Shown here: piece after piece, positions 56,855-64,000 of the stretch
How positions within the stretch are numbered: the stretch's first letter is position 1
Layout: every line of letters starts with the position of its first letter
DNA from: Lysinibacillus piscis
Lineage (GTDB): Bacteria > Bacillota > Bacilli > Bacillales_A > Planococcaceae
NCBI RefSeq assembly: GCF_026012395.1
Contig: NZ_BRZA01000001.1
Coordinates: 930,001-994,000 of the forward strand
Length of the DNA: 64,000 nt
Direction: 5' to 3'
Program-made: the position numbers and the translations under genes
Notes under the pieces: generated by a model
Told to the model about the DNA's origin: nothing
Databases searched by the model: none
Seen by the model: the letters and a program-made list of their open reading frames with translations, nothing else

Positions 56855-57706
56855 CTATTTAATAATATCGAATCGCTTATAGCCAACTAATCTTGTTGAC
56901 CAATAGGAATTGGTCACATCTGATACTTCAACACCATTTGTGCCTGCATGAACAAATTTAGTGCCACCAAGATAAATGCCCATGTGTGAAATACCTTCTT
57001 TATATGTGTTTTCAAAAAATACCAAATCCCCTGCTACCGGATTTTTCACTTGTACGGTACTGCCAAAATAATAGCCTTCACTACTATCCCTCGCAATTTT
57101 CAAACCACTTTGATTAAATGTATAGAAAATTAAACCACTACAATCAAGACCTTCTACCGTATTTCCACCAAACACATATGGTATACCAACTAATGTGTTC
57201 GCAAGTTCTATTGCCTTTTTATAAATAGTTTGACTATTTGTTGTAGGAGCATTCACGAGAATAGTAGTGTCTGTTGATGGGCTTGGTGTAACCACTTTAT
57301 GTACACTTTCTTCTTCAGGTATTAATGCCACTGGTGAAACTGCCAACACTTGTCCAATATAAATGGTGTCTTTTTGCAACTTATTCCACTCTTTAATATC
57401 TTTCAATGCTACATTGTATTGCTTAGCTATATTGGATAATGTATCTCCTTTTGCAACCGTATGTGAAACAACAATCGGTTTTGCTGGTGTTAAAATATCC
57501 AATTTTTGCGCAACGAAAATAGTATCTTCTACTAGATTGTTCCATGCTTTAATATCTTGTATCGATACTTGATGACGTTGTGCTACTTTTGTTAATGTAT
57601 CACCTTTTTGTACAACATATGTTGCTGCTTCTGCTGTTGGAATCGTTAGAAAAATAGTAGATACGATTCCTAAAGTAACAGCGCTTAGTTTTTTGGATAT
57701 TTTCAT
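56855..57706 (-). CDS. LysM-NlpC/P60 cell wall endopeptidase
   Basis: About 283 residues from the ATG at 57706 (CGGAGG 6 nt upstream). A signal peptide (residues 1-27, ending EAA) is followed by two LysM repeats (YVVQKGDTLTKVAQRHQVS and HTVAKGDTLSNIAKQYNVA), a linker, and an NlpC/P60 domain from about residue 160: YVFGGNTVEGLDCSGLIFYT (catalytic C) and ISHMGIYLGG (catalytic H). It resembles the D,L-endopeptidases LytF/CwlS that cut between D-Glu and the diamino acid, acting on dividing cells. Confidence 0.93.
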   Translation of the reverse strand: MKISKKLSAVTLGIVSTIFLTIPTAEAATYVVQKGDTLTKVAQRHQVSIQDIKAWNNLVEDTIFVAQKLDILTPAKPIVVSHTVAKGDTLSNIAKQYNVALKDIKEWNKLQKDTIYIGQVLAVSPVALIPEEESVHKVVTPSPSTDTTILVNAPTTNSQTIYKKAIELANTLVGIPYVFGGNTVEGLDCSGLIFYTFNQSGLKIARDSSEGYYFGSTVQVKNPVAGDLVFFENTYKEGISHMGIYLGGTKFVHAGTNGVEVSDVTNSYWSTRLVGYKRFDIIK

Positions 57707-57906
57707 AACTATCCTCCGTTTCACAAAATGATTACCTTATAAGTATCATACTAGATATTTAGTCATTAGAACACGGAAATACTAACTATATTCAACTATT
57801 CTATTTAGCCTATTTTACTTTGCAAAAATTCCCTCTTTATGCTATTATACATTTTTGCAGTTGAAATTTTTTGAAAGTTTTGCTTTTAAGATAGTAGGAG
57901 GTTATT

Positions 57907-59226
57907 GTGAGAAGTTTCATGCTTTTTATGAAAGAAAATTTATCAGTGGGCTTATTATTATTTGCACTCTTTTTAGGTGCTGGTAATATTATCTTCCCAC
58001 CATTATTGGGACAGCAAGCGGGAGAAAATATTGCTGTTGCCATGTTAGGCTTTTTAGCAACTGGGGTAGGTCTACCATTGCTCGCCATTGTGGCTGTCGC
58101 TAAAGCAGGTGGCGATTTACAAGTGTTGGCTAATCGTGTTAACCCTGTATTTGGTGTTATGTTCACCTCCATTGTTTATTTAGCAATCGGTCCCTTTTTC
58201 GCAATGCCACGTACAGGTTCGGTTTCTTATGAAATTGGTATTGCACCGCTACTTCCCGAAGGATTCACTCATCACAGTGTCTCACTTTTTATCACATCTG
58301 TTCTATTTTTTGCATTCATTCTCTATTTATCACTCAATCCTTCCAAATTAGTTGATCGAATTGGGAAAATTTTAACACCTGCCTTATTGATTGTGATTTT
58401 ACTATTAGCTATTAAAAGCTTTATAACACCAATGGGACAGGCACAACAAGCGGTAGGTAGTTATGTTATCTCTCCCTTTGCAGAAGGATTTGTACAAGGC
58501 TATTTAACAATGGATGTCTTAGGTGCACTCGTCTTTGGGATTGTTATCTTACAGGCTTTAAAGGATAAAGGGATGACGAATACGAAGCAGCAAATTAATA
58601 CGACTATTTTTGCTGGTGTTATTGCTGCGATTGGTCTAGCATTTGTCTACATATCACTTAGTTATATTGGCAATACAAGTGTTGAATCCATTGGTACATT
58701 TGATAATGGTGGTAGTATTATCGCTCAATCTGTGAAAGTACTATTTGGCCATTTTGGCAGTATCATTTTAGCGATTATTATTTTATTGGCCTGTATTTCT
58801 ACAGCTGTCGGTTTACTTACAGCCAACGCTCAATATTTTCATCGTTTATTGCCGAAAATTCCTTATAAAGTATTTCTGTACATTTTCACCTTCTTTAGTT
58901 TAGCCATTACGAATGTTGGGTTAACGAAAATTACAAATGCCTCCTTACCTGTGCTACTTGTTATTTATCCATTAGCTATCGTCCTGATGTTGCTCTCACT
59001 TTTAGATCATTTCTTTAAAGGTGGCGCAATTGTTTATATTTCTGCTTTAATTCCAACATTTTTTGTTAGCCTTTATGATGGCTTTAAAGAAGTAGCTATC
59101 ACGCTCCCTTTTTATGAAAGGATGTTGAAAGCATTTCCTTTCTATGAACAAAACTTAGGTTGGCTTATTCCTGCAAGCATCGGTGCAATGATTGGCTATA
59201 TTATTTATCTTAGTAAAAGACCTTAA
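57907..59226 (+). CDS. brnQ: Branched-chain amino acid transporter, BrnQ family
   Basis: A 439-residue polytopic membrane protein with about 12 hydrophobic segments. The N-terminal LFALFLGAGNIIFPPLLGQQ and FFAMPRTGSVSYEIGIAPLL are the BrnQ sodium-coupled symporter signatures. The start is a GTG 5 nt after AGGAGG. It takes up Leu, Ile and Val. It shows no obvious T-box or other leader structure and appears to be transcribed alone. Confidence 0.94.
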   Translation: MRSFMLFMKENLSVGLLLFALFLGAGNIIFPPLLGQQAGENIAVAMLGFLATGVGLPLLAIVAVAKAGGDLQVLANRVNPVFGVMFTSIVYLAIGPFFAMPRTGSVSYEIGIAPLLPEGFTHHSVSLFITSVLFFAFILYLSLNPSKLVDRIGKILTPALLIVILLLAIKSFITPMGQAQQAVGSYVISPFAEGFVQGYLTMDVLGALVFGIVILQALKDKGMTNTKQQINTTIFAGVIAAIGLAFVYISLSYIGNTSVESIGTFDNGGSIIAQSVKVLFGHFGSIILAIIILLACISTAVGLLTANAQYFHRLLPKIPYKVFLYIFTFFSLAITNVGLTKITNASLPVLLVIYPLAIVLMLLSLLDHFFKGGAIVYISALIPTFFVSLYDGFKEVAITLPFYERMLKAFPFYEQNLGWLIPASIGAMIGYIIYLSKRP

Positions 59227-59273
59227 TGTGGAAATTCATGTATAATGAAAGTACCCTAAAAAAGAGGTGACAT

Positions 59274-60644
59274 ATGAGAAAACAATTATGGTCTTTTATC
59301 TTTGCTGTTAGTTTTATCTTTTTAATAGTCGGGCATGTCTCAGCCGCAAACAATGACCAACAGCTCGTACAAGAAATTAAAACGCTTGTTACAGAAAATT
59401 ATGTTGGTACTGTCAATGGCAACCTAAAAAATGCTCAAACAATTCCTGAAATCATTGCCATGTTAGACCCCTACTCTGTGTATTTTACTAAACAGGAATT
59501 TGAAGCATTTATGAATAGCATCAATCAAACAGCTATTGGTATCGGTGTTGTTATTGAAGAGCATGAGGATGGCATTCATATTTTACAAGTTATTGAAGAC
59601 GGTGGTGCTGCAAAGGCTGGCATTCAAGCTGGCGACATTATTGTGTCTATCAATGGACAAAATATTGTGGGCAGCTCTACTCAGGAAGTTTCCTCCTTAT
59701 TAGTTGGTGATGAGGGTACACAGGTAGACATCACACTTCACCAAGAAAATGGGCAAACTGTAACAAAGAAAGTGACACGTAAGAAATTTTCATTACCAAA
59801 TGTAGAATCGGAGCTATTATTTGGAGATGTTGGCTATATTGCAATGTCTTCCTTCTCAGAAGATGGTGGAAAGCTTGTTAAAAAAGCTTTAACACAATTA
59901 AAACAGCGTGGTGCAACTTCTTTTATTTTAGATTTGCAAAACAATGGTGGTGGTTATGTAGCTGTAGCTGAGGAGCTTGCAGGCTTGTTCCCAAAAGCTA
60001 AAATTGCTTATTTATTAGAAGAAGCACATACCTCACATGAAGTGCGAGCAATCAATCAAACAGAAAAATTTGCAGCTGACACACGTATTCTTGTGAATCG
60101 TTATAGTGCAAGTGCCTCTGAAATGTTAGCGGCTTCCTTACAGGATCAGCAATCAGCTATTTTATATGGAGAAACAACCTATGGTAAAGGTGTGATGCAG
60201 GGTTTCTTTGAATTACATGATGGCAGTTATTTAAAGCTGACAGTCGGTAAATTTACAGGCCCTTCTGGTAAAGAAATTAATGGCAGAGGCGTTCAACCTA
60301 CTATTGAAACAGCAGCACCTCTTGCTCAAGCACACTACGATATTTTAAAAACACACTACAAAGATTATAAAGAGCTAGCAAGTCTTAAAAATGTACCAAC
60401 GAACAAAACATTTACAGTGAAATTTTCACAAACACTTGCGAAAACGCTGAAAGAAAGCAGCGTACAACTCGTAGCATTGGGCAATCAACCAATTCCAATT
60501 ACAACGAAAGTAGATGGCAAATCATTAAGTATTACACCAGCCAAGCCATTAATTGCTGGACAAGATTATATGCTCATCGTCCATCCTCAAAGTCAAAAAA
60601 ATTCAAAAACAGGTGTTTATTTGTATATCACAGTAAAAAAATAA
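59274..60644 (+). CDS. S41-family carboxy-terminal processing protease with C-terminal Ig-like domain
   Basis: A 456-residue exported protein. A signal peptide (cut near residue 24, VSAAN) is followed by a short helical part, a PDZ domain (about 85-165, AAKAGIQAGDIIVSINGQNI) and an S41 peptidase core with the Ser-Lys dyad in YSASASEM (278-284) and TYGKGVMQ (K305). The final 90 residues (FTVKFSQTLAKTLKESSVQL to the end) look like a Big_5/SbsA Ig-like domain. It is shorter at the N-terminus than CtpA/CtpB. It may trim secreted or wall proteins. Confidence 0.88.
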   Translation: MRKQLWSFIFAVSFIFLIVGHVSAANNDQQLVQEIKTLVTENYVGTVNGNLKNAQTIPEIIAMLDPYSVYFTKQEFEAFMNSINQTAIGIGVVIEEHEDGIHILQVIEDGGAAKAGIQAGDIIVSINGQNIVGSSTQEVSSLLVGDEGTQVDITLHQENGQTVTKKVTRKKFSLPNVESELLFGDVGYIAMSSFSEDGGKLVKKALTQLKQRGATSFILDLQNNGGGYVAVAEELAGLFPKAKIAYLLEEAHTSHEVRAINQTEKFAADTRILVNRYSASASEMLAASLQDQQSAILYGETTYGKGVMQGFFELHDGSYLKLTVGKFTGPSGKEINGRGVQPTIETAAPLAQAHYDILKTHYKDYKELASLKNVPTNKTFTVKFSQTLAKTLKESSVQLVALGNQPIPITTKVDGKSLSITPAKPLIAGQDYMLIVHPQSQKNSKTGVYLYITVKK

Positions 60645-60650
60645 CAAACC

Positions 60651-60689
60651 AAAAGGGTATCATAGACAACAAGCTATGATACCCTTTTT
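60651..60689. terminator. Bidirectional terminator between the S41 protease and MurJ-like genes
   Basis: A perfect 15-bp inverted repeat (AAAAGGGTATCATAG, 60651-60665 with 60674-60688), flanked by A and T runs usable from both sides. It lies between convergent genes. Confidence 0.92.
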
Positions 60690-60692
60690 ATC

Positions 60693-62231
60693 TCATTTGA
60701 TAAATCTACGTTTTAAACGTCCGCTAAATTCTCTTACTTCCTTAATACCAAATACTAAATAAGAGCCTACTAAAACGGCACTAAAAACAGCAAGCCCCAC
60801 TATAAATGTCAACCATCTATTACTAAATGTTAAATACTCGCTTGAGAAATACATGACAAGTGTAATAATCATCATTGGTGGTATGGCTCTGAAAAATTGA
60901 ATTTCCTTACTAAAAATACCCATTTTCAAATCATATTTAACCCCTGCATAAATAACGAGCATAATAAAGTTTGTCACCGAACTAACCATTGTTCCCCATG
61001 CAATAGCTTCTGCACCATATTGATTCATAAATAACATGATGACGGCAATATTGACACCAAATACATTGATTAAACTAAAAATGACAGGTGCCATCGAGTC
61101 ACCTTTTGCATAATAGAAGCGTGTAATATACGTATTCGCTGCTAAAAAATACATAGACAACACAAAAATCGCAAATACAGGTGCTGTAATAGCTGTCGAT
61201 AATGCATCAAAATTACCACGCTGGTAAACGACTTGAATCAAATTTTCCGAATAGAAATAAGAATACGCTGTTACTGGTAGCAGTAATAAGAGTAAATAAT
61301 GTAACCCTTTAGAATACAATGTTTTAATAGAAGCATGGTCATTCTCTGCTTCCTTTTTACTCAAAATTGGATAAATAACCGTTGTAACAGCCGTAATCAA
61401 AATAGCCTGTGGAAACTGCATCAACCGTGAAGCATAGTTAATCGCAGCCAATGCCCCTTCTGATAAGGTGCTTGCAAATGCTCGCTGTAACAAGGAATAA
61501 ACTTGAATTGTTGCGCCACCAAGCACAATCGGCAAAATCATAACCCATAATTGCTTGGATGAAATATTTCGTTCAAATGAAAAACCAACTTGAAACGAAT
61601 TTAATTTCTTATAACCAACAATTAAAAAATACAGCATAATGACAGCACTCAGTAATGCACTAATGCCGTAACCAATTGGTCCAATAAACTCAATTTCAGA
61701 CAAAATGAATGCAATAACCACAAAAATAACATTATAAACTAAAATAGAAAAACTTGATAAATGGAATTTTTGATTAGCATTCAATAAGCCACTATACCAT
61801 GAGGATAGCACAAGTAAAATAGATGATGGCATCATCCAATAATACAGCAACTTCACTCGCTCTAAATCCTCTTGAGTAAATTCCTTTTTAGCCATTTTCT
61901 CCTCGTAAAACATTTTCATAATCGGATTCGTAAATGCTACTAAAATAATAGTCATCAATGTGACTGTCAATAAGACAATCGTAAAAGATTGCTTTACAAA
62001 TAATCCTTTATCTGTTGTTTCACGATTATAGATGGAGATAACGGCTGTCGTAAATGCTCCTCCCACTACTAAATATAAAAAGTTCGGGATTGTATAGGCT
62101 GTGAAAATGCTATCTGCTATATGTGTACTACCATATTGATAACTAATAATCACTTCACGTAAAAAACCGAAAACACGTGCAACAATGTTAATAATCGTTA
62201 CAGCGCCAATGATTTTTATAAATCGATTCAT
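60693..62231 (-). CDS. MurJ/MviN-like lipid-linked oligosaccharide flippase
   Basis: A 512-residue polytopic membrane protein of the MOP superfamily. The N-terminus IKIIGAVTIINIVARVFGFL and REVIISYQYGSTHIADSIFTA is the MviN/MurJ signature, and FPQAILITAVTTVIYPILSK is the typical mid-protein segment. By context (GT4 transferase and pyruvyltransferase gene upstream, each overlapping by 4 bp) it may flip a secondary wall polymer precursor rather than lipid II. Which lipid it moves cannot be decided here. Confidence 0.88.
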   Translation of the reverse strand: MNRFIKIIGAVTIINIVARVFGFLREVIISYQYGSTHIADSIFTAYTIPNFLYLVVGGAFTTAVISIYNRETTDKGLFVKQSFTIVLLTVTLMTIILVAFTNPIMKMFYEEKMAKKEFTQEDLERVKLLYYWMMPSSILLVLSSWYSGLLNANQKFHLSSFSILVYNVIFVVIAFILSEIEFIGPIGYGISALLSAVIMLYFLIVGYKKLNSFQVGFSFERNISSKQLWVMILPIVLGGATIQVYSLLQRAFASTLSEGALAAINYASRLMQFPQAILITAVTTVIYPILSKKEAENDHASIKTLYSKGLHYLLLLLLPVTAYSYFYSENLIQVVYQRGNFDALSTAITAPVFAIFVLSMYFLAANTYITRFYYAKGDSMAPVIFSLINVFGVNIAVIMLFMNQYGAEAIAWGTMVSSVTNFIMLVIYAGVKYDLKMGIFSKEIQFFRAIPPMMIITLVMYFSSEYLTFSNRWLTFIVGLAVFSAVLVGSYLVFGIKEVREFSGRLKRRFIK

Positions 62232-63328
62232 AAACCATTCCCACCTTTAATGGCCGATTCATAAATCGCAATACAGCGAGCCGTTATATTTTTTTCATCA
62301 TGAATCGCTAAAACATGGTCAACTGCCTGACGATTCATATACTGTTCTTTTGATGTATTCATCGCACGTAGCATCTCCTCAGATAGAGCCATTGCATTTT
62401 TTGGCTCCACTAAATGCCCCGCACCTTCCCCAAGCAGTGAGGTTAATCCTCCCACACTGGAAGCAATGACAGGTGTATCTGTCGCTAAAGCCTCTAATGC
62501 CACCAAGCCAAACCCTTCTAAATGAGATGGTAAGACAAAAACATCACAAGCATTAAAATATTGAATAAGCTCTTGTTGTTTGACTGGATTAATGAATTTG
62601 ACGTCTTCGCTTACTAATGGTTGCAATGAATGGACAAAATTTTCATCTCGTCTTGAGCCTACAATCATTAATTCCATCGGGCGAGCTACTTTCGTTTTTA
62701 ACATTTGAAAGGCTTGTAATAGCTCTTCTACCCCTTTTTGCTGAATGACATTCCCTACAAAAAGGAAAATAAATGGCTCAGAGGCTAATTGAAGTTTTTG
62801 ACGAGCTTCTTCTTGACTACTATTGACAAAAATTTCTCGATTCACACCCATACTAACAACTGAAATTTTTGAACGCTCAATGCCAAAGTCTTGCTCAATT
62901 TGTTCAGCAAGAACAGGGCCCGCAGCAATAATATGTTCACTTTCCTGTAAAATTGTTGCAGTCCAGTTACGGATTTTCGCATTTTTCTTCGCCATACGCT
63001 CAATATCGCCGCCATGTGATGTGACAATGTACGGAATACCAAACATTTTTTTGAGCAATAATGACAACATACCTGAAGGAAAAACATAGTGTGCATGTGT
63101 CAAATCGATGGATTTACGATATTTTATGCCCTTCACTATAGTTTTCCAAGCCCATTTTGTATATTTCAAAATCGTATTTTTCTTACCTGTTGCTGGATTT
63201 GTATTCGCTGCTACTTCTACATCTACTCCAGCTTTTTCTAATGCTGTTACTTGATTTTTCACAAAAATACCGAATGATAGATGGTCAGATGTTGGATACA
63301 TATTACTAATGACGAGTATTTTTTTCAT
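62228..63328 (-). CDS. GT4 glycosyltransferase
   Basis: About 366 residues from the ATG at 63328, which overlaps the pyruvyltransferase stop by 4 bp; longer in-frame readings run into that gene. It is a GT-B family 4 enzyme: ILVISNMYPTSDHLSFGIFV, THAHYVFPSGMLSLLL, VTSHGGDIERMAKKN, FLFVGNVIQQKGVEELLQAF and the EX7E motif in LPSHLEGFGLVALEALATDTPVIASS-like region (LPSHLEGFGLVALEAL). It probably builds the wall polymer that CsaB-type enzymes pyruvylate. Confidence 0.92.
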   Translation of the reverse strand: MKKILVISNMYPTSDHLSFGIFVKNQVTALEKAGVDVEVAANTNPATGKKNTILKYTKWAWKTIVKGIKYRKSIDLTHAHYVFPSGMLSLLLKKMFGIPYIVTSHGGDIERMAKKNAKIRNWTATILQESEHIIAAGPVLAEQIEQDFGIERSKISVVSMGVNREIFVNSSQEEARQKLQLASEPFIFLFVGNVIQQKGVEELLQAFQMLKTKVARPMELMIVGSRRDENFVHSLQPLVSEDVKFINPVKQQELIQYFNACDVFVLPSHLEGFGLVALEALATDTPVIASSVGGLTSLLGEGAGHLVEPKNAMALSEEMLRAMNTSKEQYMNRQAVDHVLAIHDEKNITARCIAIYESAIKGGNGL

Positions 63329-64000
63329 AGACGTTTCACTGCCTTCTTCATTAATTCCTGACCAGACATGGCCTCTTGATGAATTTGAGTTGCAATTTGT
63401 TTCGTCTCTGCAATAGATTGCTGCCAATTGCTACTGAGTTTCTCAACAACTGTAGCTAGTGCCTGTTCATCTTTTTCGATATCCTGCATTTGCAAGCAAC
63501 GATCCGATGCCCCTACAAAGGACATAAAATCTTGCACCTTCGTATGATAAGAAACAGCAATAATCGGCGTTTCCGCATCTGTTGCCAAAATCAATGAATG
63601 GAGACGTGTACCAATGATAATATCTTGTGTCTCGGCTACTTCTAATAGTCGCTCTGGTACTAAATTTTCGCCAATAATCGTTGTTTGGTCAGGATACTGC
63701 ATTTTTTTCTGAATATCCTTTGTCACCGTCACATCTTGTGGAAATTTCGTTGCGAAAAATGTAATGTGTGTATGATGTTGTGCAATCACTTGGTCTAAAT
63801 TTTTAGCCATGCCTGTTACATAGGCATCGTATTTTTTCGTGTCACCCTCTGGCCAATAATTTGCATTATAAAATGGCACTGCCGATACACCGATTTTAAC
63901 AGGCTTGTCAGCGTAATGATGACGCTCCTTCTTTAATGTAAAAGCTGGATCACCAATAATTTCAATTGGCTTTTTAACCCCAATGCTTTCTAATAGCTTT
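63325..64000 (-). CDS. csaB: Polysaccharide pyruvyltransferase, CsaB-like (5' end outside window)
   Basis: Partial: the frame is open to the window edge, 225 codons of the C-terminal part visible. Features are IEIIGDPAFTLKKE, VKIGVSAVPFYNANYWPEGD, ITFFATKFPQDVTV and VAETQDIIIGTRLHSLILAT with SYHTKVQDFMSFVG, the pyruvyl transferase family pattern. CsaB pyruvylates the secondary cell-wall polymer so that SLH-domain S-layer proteins can bind. Its position in an overlapping set with a GT4 and a flippase, about 7 kb from secA2-slaP, fits S-layer assembly. The first half is not visible. Confidence 0.85.
   Translation of the reverse strand, partial: KLLESIGVKKPIEIIGDPAFTLKKERHHYADKPVKIGVSAVPFYNANYWPEGDTKKYDAYVTGMAKNLDQVIAQHHTHITFFATKFPQDVTVTKDIQKKMQYPDQTTIIGENLVPERLLEVAETQDIIIGTRLHSLILATDAETPIIAVSYHTKVQDFMSFVGASDRCLQMQDIEKDEQALATVVEKLSSNWQQSIAETKQIATQIHQEAMSGQELMKKAVKRL

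Overview
The window reads as a chromosomal segment of a low-GC Gram-positive member of the Bacillales, most likely Lysinibacillus or a close relative. The reasons are the Bacillus-type order degS-degU ... comFA-comFC-yvyF-flgM-flgN-flgK-flgL-yviE-fliW-csrA-hag, the S-layer set secA2-slaP plus a CsaB-type pyruvyltransferase, tagO and an LCP ligase, and strong AGGAGG-type ribosome binding sites. There is no rRNA, tRNA, CRISPR array or prophage. Species assignment is inference.

Left part (1-12.1 kb, all minus strand): a pseudaminic-acid (Pse) locus. It has PseH, PseF, PseG and PseI, a CgeB-like glycosyltransferase, a HAD phosphatase, a sugar nucleotidyltransferase and a partial kinase fusion. 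Embedded in it is an acyl-activation and reduction cassette: FabG-like SDR, acyl carrier protein, AMP-dependent ligase, LuxE-like acyl-protein synthetase and LuxC-like acyl reductase.

Middle left (12.3-28.8 kb, minus strand): a visibly AT-rich glycan island. It holds GT2 and GT8 glycosyltransferases, three SAM-dependent methyltransferases, two PLP sugar aminotransferase-like proteins, a sugar N-formyltransferase, a WbqC-family protein and a decayed IS4-type transposase. Eight of the enzymes carry the same roughly 85-residue Rossmann-like module (G-x-G ... GFIDN) at either the N- or C-terminus. This is the most unusual feature of the window.

29.2-34.2 kb: a tight operon for nucleotide sugars (PseB, GalE, UDP-glucuronate decarboxylase, GalU, UDP-glucose dehydrogenase). 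34.4-37.6 kb: two Maf/DUF115 flagellin glycosyltransferase-like proteins flanking a small unknown protein. 37.7-45.9 kb: flagellin, CsrA/FliW control, the hook-filament operon and the comF competence genes.

Right part (46-64 kb): DegV, a small lipoprotein, DegSU, YvyE, an LCP ligase, TagO, SecA2/SlaP S-layer export, a LysM-NlpC/P60 hydrolase, BrnQ, an S41 protease, a MurJ-like flippase, a GT4 transferase and a partial CsaB-like pyruvyltransferase. Taken together, the window builds the flagellum, decorates flagellin with a complex Pse-containing glycan, and assembles the cell-wall polymer and S-layer.
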